Program-made: the position numbers and the translations under genes
Shown here: positions 1-8,156 of the stretch, in pieces
How positions within the stretch are numbered: the stretch's first letter is position 1
Layout of the letters: each line of letters opens with the position of its first letter
Notes under the pieces: model-generated
The model's input: only the letters and a program-made list of their open reading frames with translations
The model's database searches: none
Told to the model about the DNA's origin: nothing
NCBI GenBank assembly: GCA_005880175.1
Contig: VBJR01000158.1
Span: 4,911 to 23,205 of the forward strand
Source: Chloroflexota bacterium
Lineage (GTDB): Bacteria; Chloroflexota; Dormibacteria; Dormibacterales; Dormibacteraceae
Length of the DNA stretch: 18,295 nucleotides
Direction: 5' to 3'

Positions 1-820
1 CTATGGTCCGTTCCATCCTGCGCAGCGTGGGGTTGAGTTCCTGGAGGCGGTAAGGGATCCGCCACCACAGTGGGAAACGGGAAAACGCGACCAGTTCGCT
101 CGGTCTGTATTCCTTGACCAGTTCGAGCTTCGGCTCGAGCTGCTCGATGTCCTGGGGATCATCGAGGCCCCATTTGTAGGTCGCACCCGTGCCCCCGACG
201 TTCGAGCCCGCTCGTTTCACAATGAAGGTATTGCAGATGTCGAAGATCATCTGGCCGCTCGGGAAGTGCGCTACCACCGCACCCAGGAGCGCCTTCACCT
301 CCGCTTCGCTCAGGTAGTGCAGCACCCCCTCGGCGAGAAGGAGTCCGGGCCGGTCCCGTGGCACCTCTTCCAACCAGCGCAGGTCCGAGAGCGGTGCACC
401 GACCAGGTGGCAGGAGCTGCGTTCGGGGAACAGCTGGCGGCGCAGGTCGATCACATCGGGGTAGTCCACGTCGAACCACTGGACGGCGGCTGGCGGATCG
501 ATTCGGAACACACGGCTGTCCATGCCGCAGCCGACCTGGAGCACGGTCGCGTCCGGGTGATCTGCCAGGTAGCGGTTCGTGAGCAGATCGAAGGTCGCGG
601 CTCGCGTGGCGACGATGGTGGGTCCGATCCTGTTCCAGATGCCCCAAGAGCTCACTCCTTTGAGTGTCCTGCTGATGTCGTAGTCGATATGCCGCATCGC
701 TTCCTCTGCCCAGGGGTCGCGCAAGATGGGATCCTTCCACTGGCTCTGGACAGCTCGACCGTTCAACGTCATGAGCATCGTCTCTTTCTCTTCGGTAAGG
801 TGGATCTTGTCTGCTGTCAT
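1..820 (-). CDS. SAM-dependent methyltransferase, TcmP/leucine carboxyl methyltransferase family (3' end outside window)
   Basis: Continuous reading frame of 273 codons from the ATG at 820 to the left edge with no stop, so the last few residues are missing. The SAM-binding motif LQVGCGMDSR is at residues 94-103 and the second family signature DVDYPDVIDLR at 117-127, followed by an LLLAEGVLHYL segment; together these are the pattern of the PF04072 family (TcmP-type O-methyltransferases of polyketide pathways and leucine carboxyl methyltransferases). Family members are usually about 270-300 residues, so little is lost. The start is fixed by GAAAGGAG about 6 bases upstream. The gene stands alone, transcribed away from the transporter operon, so the acceptor substrate cannot be deduced. 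Its codons use more A/T in third positions than the neighbours, which could mean a separate origin. Family assignment is firm; substrate unknown. Confidence 0.85.
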   Translation of the reverse strand, partial: MTADKIHLTEEKETMLMTLNGRAVQSQWKDPILRDPWAEEAMRHIDYDISRTLKGVSSWGIWNRIGPTIVATRAATFDLLTNRYLADHPDATVLQVGCGMDSRVFRIDPPAAVQWFDVDYPDVIDLRRQLFPERSSCHLVGAPLSDLRWLEEVPRDRPGLLLAEGVLHYLSEAEVKALLGAVVAHFPSGQMIFDICNTFIVKRAGSNVGGTGATYKWGLDDPQDIEQLEPKLELVKEYRPSELVAFSRFPLWWRIPYRLQELNPTLRRMERTI

Positions 821-833
821 CGGTTGCTCCTTT

Positions 834-854
834 CAGTCGACTGTACGTGCGTAC
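834..854. promoter_or_regulatory. Overlapping palindromes upstream of the methyltransferase; operator candidate
   Basis: Two perfect palindromes abut: CAGTCGACTG (834-843) and GTACGTGCGTAC (843-854). They lie just upstream of the Shine-Dalgarno sequence of the leftward methyltransferase gene, where a repressor would block its promoter or early transcript. No regulator gene is adjacent in the window. Function is inferred only from symmetry and position. Confidence 0.35.
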
Positions 855-1069
855 CAGCTCGTCGAACGATGGTTGGTCGGCCTGTGCATCGGCAGGTCGC
901 CGCCCGAGCCGGGAGCGGGGTTGGACGGCGTCGCCGATGACCGTCCCCGGGGTGGTGCGCTCCAGGCCGGCATCGGCGCCCCGGTTCGGTCCGCTCGTGC
1001 AGCGGTGCCGGACCCGGACCGGCGCCGCCACCGCCGTCGCGGATCGTTCCGCTCGGCGGGAAGGCGTCG
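855..1069. other. Intergenic stretch between divergent genes, no gene seen
   Basis: The long open frames crossing this stretch have no credible start or family motif and read as low-complexity Arg/Ala/Gly/Pro-rich products, as expected of random frames in GC-rich DNA. It separates the leftward methyltransferase from the rightward transporter operon and probably holds 5' leader or spacer DNA. I see no RNA gene or repeat in it. Confidence 0.5.
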
Positions 1070-1090
1070 TTGACATTCGTCTCTGAATGT
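1070..1090 (+). promoter_or_regulatory. Putative -35 element overlapped by inverted repeat ACATTC-N6-GAATGT
   Basis: A consensus-like TTGACA at 1070-1075 overlaps a perfect inverted repeat, ACATTC (1073-1078) and GAATGT (1085-1090) separated by six bases. It lies about 65-80 bases before the start of the transporter operon. No convincing -10 hexamer follows at 16-18 bases, so the promoter itself is uncertain; the dyad is the stronger signal and would suit a dimeric repressor or activator. Confidence 0.4.
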
Positions 1091-1152
1091 GCCGACACTC
1101 GATCGACGCCCCGCGCTTGCGGACGACCGGGAGAGAGACCGAGGAGGGGACG

Positions 1153-2675
1153 ATGGCACCAGCAGGGCCAATCGGCTCGTTGCGGCGGCTCGCGGTGGCG
1201 ACCGCCACCCTGGCACTGCTCGTCGCGGCCTGCGGAGGCGGCACGTCGAGCTCCACCGGCGCGACCCAGGCGGGGCCGCCGCAGCGAGGCGGGTCGCTGA
1301 ACTACCTGGTGAGCGGTCCTCTCGCGAACTGGGATCGTGGACTCGACACCGCGTCCGGCGGCGCCGCCCCCTCGATCTTCGAGGACGCCATCTACGGCCA
1401 GCTGTTCCGGCTGAACGCGACGGGCGACGTCGAGCCCGTGCTGGCCAGCGCCTACGAGTTCTCCGACGGCGGCAAGACCGTCACCCTGTCGCTGCACCAG
1501 GGGATCACGTTCCAGGACGGCACGCCGCTCGACGCAGCCGCCGTCGCCTGGAACATCAACCGGGACCTCGCCACCACCTGCGTGTGCAGCCCGATCACGT
1601 CCTGGCCGAAGCTCGGCCCGGACGGCATCACGACGCCTGACGACCACACTGTCGTCATCCACTTCACCCGCTCCTACGGCGCCGCGATCAGCGCGCTCAT
1701 CACCTCCAGCGTCAACCACGTCGCCTCACCGGCGGCGGTCCAGAAGCTCGGAGACCAGTTCAAGCTGAAGCCGGTCGGAGCCGGTCCCTTCGAGGTGGTC
1801 AGCAACGTCGTCAGCTCGCAGCTGGTGCTCAAGCGCTACGACGGCTACTTCAAGAAGGGACAGCCGTACCTGGACCGACTGACGTTCACGACGATCGGCG
1901 GCGACCAGCCCGCGTACCAGGCGGTCCTGACCGGGCAGGCGCAGGCCGTGGGGCTGACGACGCCCGCGCTCATCCAGCAGGCCAGGCAGAACCAGAGCCT
2001 GACGGTCGCGCTGACGCCCTCCACCGCGCCGTGGGTGATCCAGCTCAACACGGCCATCCCGCCGTTCAACGACAAGCGGGCGCGCGAGGCGATCTACTAC
2101 GCGACCGACCCGGACGCGATGCGCGTCCACCTCTTCGGCAACCTGTTCGCCGCGACGCAGTCGTTCACCGGTCCCGCGGGCCTCTTCTTCCAGGCGAAGG
2201 TCCCCGGCTACCGGACCCACGACCTCGCCAAGGCGAAGCAGCTGGTCGACCAGCTCGGCGGTCTCACCGTCGACCTCTTCGCCGGGAACGACAACATCAG
2301 CACGACCACGCTGCAGGCGCTGCAGACCCAGTGGGCCCAGGCGGGCATCCACACCACGATCCGGACCCGGCCGTCGGCGCCGGACTGCCCTTCCGCTACC
2401 TCTCGACCGCCGTCTACAGCGGCGTCCACGACACGGTCCTGGACCAGATGCTGGACGATGCCGCGTCCTCCACGGACAAGGGCAAGCGGGCCCAGCGCTA
2501 CGCGGACATCGCGAAGTACATCAGCGACCAGGCGTACTCGCCCTACCTCTTCGGCGCGGTGACGGGGGCGGTGGCCCTGAAGTCCGTCCACGGACCAGGC
2601 CTGACCAGCAGCATCCCGCTGCCCGGCGGCTTCCCCGCGCCCGACTGGGACGAGGCCTGGATCGCGAAGGGGTGA
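1153..2675 (+). pseudogene. Family 5 (peptide/nickel-type) ABC solute-binding lipoprotein, frameshifted with apparent internal deletion
   Basis: The ATG at 1153 follows GAGGAGGGG. The product starts with a lipoprotein signal: Arg-Arg, hydrophobic core, then LVAAC with Cys27 as lipidation site, and continues as a typical SBP_bac_5 domain (EPVLASAYEFSDGG, VTLSLHQGITFQDGTPLDAAAVAWNI split over residues about 95-140). Up to about 2357 the frame is good; from GAT at 2358 the homologous sequence (DPDPAVGAGLPFRYLST, later LDQMLDDAAS and DWDEAWIAKG) continues in another frame to the TGA at 2673. If the first frame is read on, it ends at 2562 with 68 aberrant residues. About 25-30 residues normally found between the QWAQAGI segment and the DPD motif also seem absent, so this looks like an out-of-frame deletion rather than a single-base slip. 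It would have been the extracytoplasmic receptor of the importer encoded next. A sequencing or assembly error remains possible. Confidence 0.8.
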
Positions 2676-3703
2676 CCGCGACCGCGGCCCCGGCCGTCTC
2701 CGCCGACCGGCTGATCGGGCGCGTGGCCGCACTGGCCACGTCGCCCAGCCTGCGCCTGGCGGCGCGCCGGCTCGTGATCGCGGTGCCCGTGCTCTGGGGC
2801 GTGAGCGCCCTGACGTTCATCGTGATGAGCGTCCTGCCCGGGAACGCCGCCCAGCAGATCCTGGGCGTCCAGGCCACGCCGGCCCAGGTCCACCAGCTGG
2901 AGCTGGAGCTCGGCCTGGACAAGCCGGCGTGGTTGCGGTACGCGAGCTGGATCGGCGGGGTGCTGACCGGCAACCTCGGCCGCTCGCTGGCCAGTGGGCA
3001 GCCGGTGACCGCGATCATCGGGCAGCGCCTGCCCATCACCGTCGAGCTGGTGGTGTACGCGCTCGCCGTCTCGGTGGCCCTGGCCGTGCCCGTCGCGCTG
3101 CTGGCGGCCCGCCGCCCCGGGGGGCTGGCCGATCGGTTGAGCATGGGGATCAGCATGGCCGGCCTGTCGATGGCCAACTACGTGCTCGCCCTCCTGCTGG
3201 TGATCGCCCTGGCCGTCTACCTCCCGGTCTTTCCCGCGATCGGGTTCGTCCCGCTGACGGAGAGCGTGGGCGCCAACCTGCGCTCGCTGACGCTGCCCGC
3301 GCTGGCGATCGGGCTGCCCCTGGCCTGCTTCTACACGCGCCTGCTGCGCGCCGACATCGCCGACCAGATGCAGGAGGACTACGTGGTGACGGCGAGGGCC
3401 AAGGGCGTCGGGCCCTGGCAGGTCCTCGTGCGCCACGCCCTTCGCAACTCGCTGTTCGGCCTGCTCACGATCGTGGGCCTGAACCTGGGCACGCTGATCG
3501 GGGCGACCGTGATCATCGAGCAGATCTTCTCCCTGCCTGGAATCGGTCAGGCGTTCCTCCAGGCCATCAACAACCGCGACGTGCCCCTGATCGAGGCCAT
3601 CGTGCTGGTGCTGGCGACGGCCGTGGTCCTGGCCAACCTCCTGACCGACATCCTGTACGCCGTCCTCGACCCCAGGATCCGGTATGGCCAACGTCCCGAC
3701 TGA
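2672..3703 (+). CDS. ABC importer permease, DppB/OppB type
   Basis: GTG start at 2672 sharing GTGA with the stop of the binding-protein gene, with AAGGGG just upstream. The 343-residue product has the usual DppB length and layout: a first membrane helix (about residues 28-50, RLVIAVPVLWGVSALTFIVM), a periplasmic section with LGLDKPAWLRYASWIGGVLTGNLGRSL in pieces, then five further hydrophobic segments. The ATPase-contact loop is visible as DYVVTARAKGVGPWQVLVRH (about residues 235-254), and the family ending DPRIRYG is present. It forms half of the inner-membrane channel with the next gene product. Substrate of family members ranges over peptides, nickel and other small molecules; the neighbouring oxygenase hints at an organic compound rather than a peptide, but that is inference. 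Confidence 0.9.
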   Translation: MTATAAPAVSADRLIGRVAALATSPSLRLAARRLVIAVPVLWGVSALTFIVMSVLPGNAAQQILGVQATPAQVHQLELELGLDKPAWLRYASWIGGVLTGNLGRSLASGQPVTAIIGQRLPITVELVVYALAVSVALAVPVALLAARRPGGLADRLSMGISMAGLSMANYVLALLLVIALAVYLPVFPAIGFVPLTESVGANLRSLTLPALAIGLPLACFYTRLLRADIADQMQEDYVVTARAKGVGPWQVLVRHALRNSLFGLLTIVGLNLGTLIGATVIIEQIFSLPGIGQAFLQAINNRDVPLIEAIVLVLATAVVLANLLTDILYAVLDPRIRYGQRPD

Positions 3704-4574
3704 CGAGCGCCTCCCGCTCGGCCTGGAGGCGCTCGCCGGTGCCCCGGCGCCCGCGCGAACCGGCCGGTGGGCGGGCCACCTGGACGTCGGCGTCCCGGCC
3801 GCGGCCATCGTCCTGCTGTTCGCGGCCTGCTTCGTCTGGCCGACCCTGCTCCCGCTGGCGAAGCCGGTGGGGGGGAACATCTTCGAGGCGAACCTCGGGC
3901 CGCTGTCGCCCGGGCACCTGCTCGGCACCGACACGGTCGGGAACGACGTGCTCTCCCGCCTCCTGTACGGCGGCCGCACCTCGCTGGAGACCGCGCTGGC
4001 CGTGAACCTGATCGGCCTCTTCCTCGGCGGCACGATCGGCGCCCTCGCCGCATACCTGGGCGGGGCCGTGGACGCCGTCGCCATGCGCGGGCTCGACGTG
4101 TTGATCGCGTTCCCGGCCCTGGTGCTGGCGCTGGCCATCGCCGACAGCCTGGGCCCCGGCCAGGGCCACACCATCCTGGCCCTCTCCTTCTTCGCCGTCC
4201 CCGTCTTCGCCCGCAACGCCCGCGCCGCCACGCTCCGGCTCCGCGAGCTGACGTTCATGACCGCGGCCCGGCTGTGCGGGACGCGCACGTGGCGCATGCT
4301 GCTGCGCCACATCGCGCCCAACATCCTCCCGCAGCTGCTCACGTTCGGGCTGCTGAGCATGGGCGCGATCATGGTCATCGAGGGCGCCCTCAGCTTCCTC
4401 GGCCTCGGCATCGCCCTGCCCGACCCGAGCTGGGGAAACATGATCTTCCAGGGTCAGCAGAGCATCTCGGCCACGCCGCTGCTCGTCCTGTTCCCCAGCG
4501 CGTTCCTGTTCGTCGCCGTGCTGGCCTTCAACCTGCTCGGCGACGCGCTGCGGGCGCGATGGAACGTCAGGTGA
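3684..4574 (+). CDS. ABC importer permease, DppC/OppC type
   Basis: ATG at 3684 lies inside the end of the preceding permease gene (20-base overlap), indicating translational coupling. The 296-residue product shows the DppC hallmarks: an N-terminal helix after a short cytoplasmic tail (about residues 35-55), the conserved HLLGTDTVGNDVLSRLLYGG stretch (about 80-98), later helices, and the ATPase-contact loop LTFMTAARLCGTRTWRMLLRH (in parts, about 190-210). It ends with the family pattern [12 protein letters not shown]. It pairs with the 2672-3703 product to form the channel. Nothing in the sequence is broken here, unlike the binding-protein gene. Confidence 0.9.
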   Translation: MANVPTDERLPLGLEALAGAPAPARTGRWAGHLDVGVPAAAIVLLFAACFVWPTLLPLAKPVGGNIFEANLGPLSPGHLLGTDTVGNDVLSRLLYGGRTSLETALAVNLIGLFLGGTIGALAAYLGGAVDAVAMRGLDVLIAFPALVLALAIADSLGPGQGHTILALSFFAVPVFARNARAATLRLRELTFMTAARLCGTRTWRMLLRHIAPNILPQLLTFGLLSMGAIMVIEGALSFLGLGIALPDPSWGNMIFQGQQSISATPLLVLFPSAFLFVAVLAFNLLGDALRARWNVR

Positions 4575-5563
4575 CCCGGGAGCCGGGGCTCCTGCTGGAG
4601 GTCGACGACCTGCACGTCCGGCTGCGCCGCGGCGACCGCGAGATCCGGGCGGTGCGCGGCCTCACCTACCGCGTGTCCGTGGGCAGGACGCTCGCCATCG
4701 TCGGCGAGTCCGGCTCGGGCAAGACCGTCAGCTGCCGCGCCGTGATGGGACTGCTTCCCCCGACCGCGGTCGTGACCGGCTCCGCGCGGCTCGAGGGGAA
4801 GGAGCTGCTCGGGCTGCCGGACGCGGAGATGCGCGAGCACCTGGGCGCGGACCTGGCGATGGTCTTCCAGGACCCGGTCCGCTCGCTCAACCCGACGATG
4901 CGGATCGGGGCCCAGATCACCGAGGCGATCCAGGAGCACCTGCCCCTGAGCCGGGGCGAGGCCGGCCGGCGCGCGGTCGAGCTGCTGGAGCGGGTCCGGA
5001 TCCCGCTGGCCGGGCGGCGCTTCCACGAGTACCCGCATCAGCTGTCCGGCGGCATGCGCCAGCGCGTCATGATCGCGATCGCGCTCGCCTGCCATCCCCG
5101 GCTGCTGATCGCCGACGAGGCGACGACGGCGCTCGACGTCACCACGCAGGCCCAGATCATGGAGCTCCTCCTCGAGCTGCAGCGCGAGCTGGGCATGGCC
5201 CTCGTCTTCATCAGCCACGACCTGAGCCTGGCCGCGTCCTACGCGGACGAGGTGATGGTGATGTACGCCGGCCGTGCGGTCGAGCGCGCCCCGACCCGCA
5301 CGCTGTTCGCGCAGGTCCGGATGCCGTACACCCGGGCCCTCCTGGAGGCGATCCCGAGGCTGGACCGTCCCGCGCACTCGCTGCTGCCGGTGGTGCCGGG
5401 TCAGCCGCCTGACCCCTCGGCGCAGCACGTCGGGTGCTCGTTCGCCGAGCGGTGCCCGAACGTCCGGCCCGCATGCCGCGAGACCGCGCCGCCCCTGGAG
5501 CAGCACGAGCCGGACCACTTCTGGGCGTGCTGGAACCCGTGCCAGGTGGGCTGGGCCGGATGA
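4559..5563 (+). CDS. ABC importer ATPase, DppD/OppD type
   Basis: Complete nucleotide-binding protein of about 334 residues: Walker A GESGSGKT (49-56), Q-loop [11 protein letters not shown], signature LSGGMRQRV, Walker [13 protein letters not shown] and switch ISHDLSLA. The C-terminal oligopeptide-type extension is present with VPGQPPDP and a four-cysteine pattern C-x5-RC-x6-C ... C ([10 protein letters not shown] to ACW); in a mycobacterial DppD this kind of motif is reported to hold a [4Fe-4S] cluster. The ATG at 4559 overlaps the permease gene by 16 bases; a GTG at 4571 giving a GTGA overlap is an equally reasonable start, as neither has a clear ribosome site. It powers the importer with the next ATPase. 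Confidence 0.9.
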   Translation: MERQVTREPGLLLEVDDLHVRLRRGDREIRAVRGLTYRVSVGRTLAIVGESGSGKTVSCRAVMGLLPPTAVVTGSARLEGKELLGLPDAEMREHLGADLAMVFQDPVRSLNPTMRIGAQITEAIQEHLPLSRGEAGRRAVELLERVRIPLAGRRFHEYPHQLSGGMRQRVMIAIALACHPRLLIADEATTALDVTTQAQIMELLLELQRELGMALVFISHDLSLAASYADEVMVMYAGRAVERAPTRTLFAQVRMPYTRALLEAIPRLDRPAHSLLPVVPGQPPDPSAQHVGCSFAERCPNVRPACRETAPPLEQHEPDHFWACWNPCQVGWAG

Positions 5564-6558
5564 GCTCCCCGACGGGACCGCTGCTGGCCGTCCGGGACCT
5601 GGTGCAGGAGTTCGAGGTCCGCGGCCGCGGCGGCTCCAGGGGCGGCGTCGTGCGGGCGGTGTCCGGCGTCTCCTTCGACGTCCGGCCGGGGGAGACGCTC
5701 GGCATCGTCGGCGAGACCGGCTCCGGCAAGTCCACGCTGGCCCGGGCGATCGTCCAGGCGCCGCGCCCTCGGTCCGGGTCCGTGGTCTTTCGCGGCGCCG
5801 ACCTGGCCAGGCTGCGGGGCCGGAGGCTGCTCGAGGCGCGCCGCCAGCTCCAGATGGTGTTCCAGGACCCGTACGCCTCGCTCGACCCCACGTGGCGTGT
5901 CGAGGAGATCGTGAGCGAGCCGCTGGTGGCGCACCGGGTGGGGGACGGCGCCTCCCGCCGGAGCCGTGTCGCCGAGCTGCTGGACCTGGTCCGGCTCGAC
6001 CCGCGCAGGTACAGCGGCCGCCGGCCCCGCGAGCTCTCGGGCGGCGAGTGCCAGCGCGTGGCCATCGCCCGGGCCCTGGCGCTCTCGCCGGCCCTGATCA
6101 TCTGCGACGAGGCGGTCTCCTCGTTCGACGTCCTCATCCAGGCCCAGGTGCTGAACCTGTTCGAGCGACTGCGCGTCGAGCTCGGCCTGTCCTACCTGTT
6201 CATCGCCCACGACCTCGCCATCGTCAAGCAGGTCAGCGACCGCGTCGCCGTCATGTACCTGGGGAGGCTCTGTGAGGTGGGGCCCCCGGACGCGATGTAC
6301 CGGCGCCCGCTCCATCCCTACACCCTCGCGCTGCTGGCGTCCATCCCCGAGCCCGACCCGAACCGGGAGCGGAGGCTCCACCGCACCATCGCGGGCGAGC
6401 CGCCGTCCCCGATCGACCCGCCCAGCGGCTGCCGGTTCCGCACCCGCTGCCCCCGTGCCGAGGGCCGCTGCGCGGAGGAGGTGCCGCCGCTCCGGGTCGT
6501 CGCCGGCGACCGGCAGGTGGCGTGCCACTTCCCACTCGAACAGGAGGCGAGCCCATGA
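5560..6558 (+). CDS. ABC importer ATPase, DppF/OppF type
   Basis: ATG at 5560 shares ATGA with the previous stop. The 332-residue product has Walker A GETGSGKST (about residues 47-55), Q-loop VFQDPYASLDP, signature LSGGECQRVAIARAL, a Walker B region ALIICDEAVSSFD, switch FIAHDLAIV and the C-terminal extension with PPSGCRFRTRCP and two more cysteines. The Walker B/D-loop departs from the common family form DEPVSALDVSIQAQ (here DEAVSSFDVLIQAQ): the catalytic Glu and D-loop Asp remain, but the Pro and Ala-Leu are replaced. This is the second ATPase half of the heterodimeric importer. Typical length and complete domains suggest it is functional. Confidence 0.9.
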   Translation: MSSPTGPLLAVRDLVQEFEVRGRGGSRGGVVRAVSGVSFDVRPGETLGIVGETGSGKSTLARAIVQAPRPRSGSVVFRGADLARLRGRRLLEARRQLQMVFQDPYASLDPTWRVEEIVSEPLVAHRVGDGASRRSRVAELLDLVRLDPRRYSGRRPRELSGGECQRVAIARALALSPALIICDEAVSSFDVLIQAQVLNLFERLRVELGLSYLFIAHDLAIVKQVSDRVAVMYLGRLCEVGPPDAMYRRPLHPYTLALLASIPEPDPNRERRLHRTIAGEPPSPIDPPSGCRFRTRCPRAEGRCAEEVPPLRVVAGDRQVACHFPLEQEASP

Positions 6559-6812
6559 ACGACCGCGACGGGACGTCGCTGCGGTTGGCGATCGTCGTGG
6601 ACGAGGCGTGCGCCAGGGTCTACGAGGCGTGGGAGGGCCGCGCTCGGGTCACCGCGCTGCGCGTCAACCCGGCCGTGTACGAGGCCGTCGCCGTGGCGAG
6701 ACCCGGCGAGGTCCGCCGGGGCTACCCGCTGATGCTCCTCGGCATGGAGCTGGTCCCCGACGAGGGAGTGGCCACGTACGAGCCAGCCGTCGTGAAGGAG
6801 GAAGCATGCTGA
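6555..6812 (+). CDS. Unrecognised 85-residue protein between transporter and Rieske oxygenase genes
   Basis: ATG at 6555 shares ATGA with the upstream ATPase gene and follows AGGAGG at a good distance; the stop overlaps the start of the oxygenase gene by 7 bases. This tight packing is the main evidence that it is translated. The product has no signal peptide, membrane helix or cysteine cluster (one Cys near residue 20, one at the end). It has an apparent beta strand (LRLAIVVDEA), a conserved-looking centre VNPAVYEAVAVARPGEVRRG and a hydrophobic PLMLLGMELVPDE stretch, suggesting a small folded cytoplasmic protein. I do not recognise the family. Its location suggests a role tied to the oxygenase, such as an accessory or assembly factor, but nothing in the sequence proves that. 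Confidence 0.75.
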   Translation: MNDRDGTSLRLAIVVDEACARVYEAWEGRARVTALRVNPAVYEAVAVARPGEVRRGYPLMLLGMELVPDEGVATYEPAVVKEEAC

Positions 6813-8149
6813 CCGCAGAGGAGAACGAGAGGCTGTGCCGGGTCGGGCCGGACACGCCGATGGGCAAGGTGCTCCGGCGGTACTGGACCCCGGCCTTCCA
6901 GCTCGGCGACCTGCCCGAGCCCGACTGCCCGCCGATCCAGGTGCCGCTCCTGGGCGAGACGTTCGTCGCCTTCCGGGACACCAACGGCACGCTCGGGTTC
7001 CTCGACGACCTGTGCCTGCACCGCGGCGCGTCGCTCGCCCTCGGGCGCGTCGAGGCGTGCGGCATCCGCTGCCTGTACCACGGCTGGAAGTTCGCCGCGG
7101 ACGGGACCATCCTGGAGACCCCGAACTTCCCGGGCTCGACGTTCAAGGACCGCGTGAAGCAGGGGAGCTACCCCGTGCGCGAGAGCGGCGGCCTGGGCTG
7201 GGTGTACCTGGGGCCGCCGGGGACGGAGCCGCCGTTTCCGAGCTTCCGCTGGGCGGCCGCGTCGCCCGATCAGATCGCCGTGAGCGAGATGATCATGGAC
7301 TGCAACTGGATGCAGGTGCAGGAGGGCTCGATCGACTCGTCCCACGTCGGCATCCTCCACCTGGACACGCTGGCGGTGACGGATCCGCGGCCCCGCGCGG
7401 TGGGCTCGTTCGAGTTCGCCGGGCAGCCGTGGGACACCGGGATCGCCCCCCAGTGGCGCAGGCAGGGCCTGGGCTGGCCCAGCCACGACAACGGACCCAA
7501 GATCGAGGTCGAGCACACCCCGTTCGGCTTCCACTACGCGGCGCTGCGGGACGCCAGCGAGCCGGGCAAGCAGTACGTCCGGGTCACGGCCTTCGTCATT
7601 CCCTATACGGCGTTCATCGCCGGCACGACGGGCTCGGTCATCGTCGTTCCCAGGGACGACACCAGCTGCTCGCTGTACCTCGCCGCGAACGTGCCCGCGG
7701 GCGCCAACGGCCGCTCCGGCGGTGGGGGCATGAACCAGGGCATCGACCCCTCCGTCTGGGGCCCGGAGCGGGGCAACCGGCGCCTCCGGATCCCCTCCCA
7801 GGACCGGGAGGCGATGGCCTCCGGCAGGAGCTACGCCGGGTATCGGGGCGGCAACCGGATCCAGGACGCCGCCGTGCAGATGTCCGAGGGCACGATCTAC
7901 GACCGGCGCAGGGAGCACCTGGTCCCGGCCGACCTGGCCATCATCCGGATGCGGCGCCTGCTGACCGACTCCATGAAGCTGGTGGAGGAGGGCAAGCCGC
8001 CGCTCGGGCTCGGCGAGGGGTACGACTTCTCGCTGGTCAGCGGCGCGGCCGCCGTCGTGGACGCCGGCACCCGCTGGCAGGACCTGGTGCCCGGCAACCT
8101 CGGGGTGCCGGCCGGGACGGCGGTCGCGGACGACAGCCCGGAGCCGTGA
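6806..8149 (+). CDS. Rieske non-haem iron oxygenase, alpha subunit (phthalate 4,5-dioxygenase-like ring-hydroxylating family)
   Basis: ATG at 6806 follows GAAGGAGGAAGC. The 447-residue product has the Rieske [2Fe-2S] ligands Cys70-x-His72 (CLHRGASL) and Cys89-x2-His92 (CLYHGWKF), then the mononuclear iron region NWMQVQEGSIDSSHVGILH (about residues 167-185) with Asp177, His180 and His185. Near the C terminus MSEGTIYDRRREHL and IIRMRRLL match the family pattern of phthalate-type oxygenases, which hydroxylate or demethylate aromatic and related substrates using O2 and electrons from a separate reductase. No ferredoxin or reductase gene is in the window, so electrons must come from elsewhere. It is the last gene of the transporter operon, which suggests that the imported compound is its substrate; that link is inference. 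Confidence 0.9.
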   Translation: MLTAEENERLCRVGPDTPMGKVLRRYWTPAFQLGDLPEPDCPPIQVPLLGETFVAFRDTNGTLGFLDDLCLHRGASLALGRVEACGIRCLYHGWKFAADGTILETPNFPGSTFKDRVKQGSYPVRESGGLGWVYLGPPGTEPPFPSFRWAAASPDQIAVSEMIMDCNWMQVQEGSIDSSHVGILHLDTLAVTDPRPRAVGSFEFAGQPWDTGIAPQWRRQGLGWPSHDNGPKIEVEHTPFGFHYAALRDASEPGKQYVRVTAFVIPYTAFIAGTTGSVIVVPRDDTSCSLYLAANVPAGANGRSGGGGMNQGIDPSVWGPERGNRRLRIPSQDREAMASGRSYAGYRGGNRIQDAAVQMSEGTIYDRRREHLVPADLAIIRMRRLLTDSMKLVEEGKPPLGLGEGYDFSLVSGAAAVVDAGTRWQDLVPGNLGVPAGTAVADDSPEP

Positions 8150-8156
8150 GGTTCGC

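Noticed and set aside
159..1719. Long leftward open frames (159-1256 and 817-1719) opposite the methyltransferase region and binding-protein gene
   Set aside because: Arg/Ala/Pro-rich products without motifs or ribosome sites; shadows of GC-rich coding DNA on other frames.
2543..4441. 632-codon leftward open frame opposite the permease genes
   Set aside because: Low-complexity Gln/His/Arg/Gly-rich translation antisense to two clear permeases.
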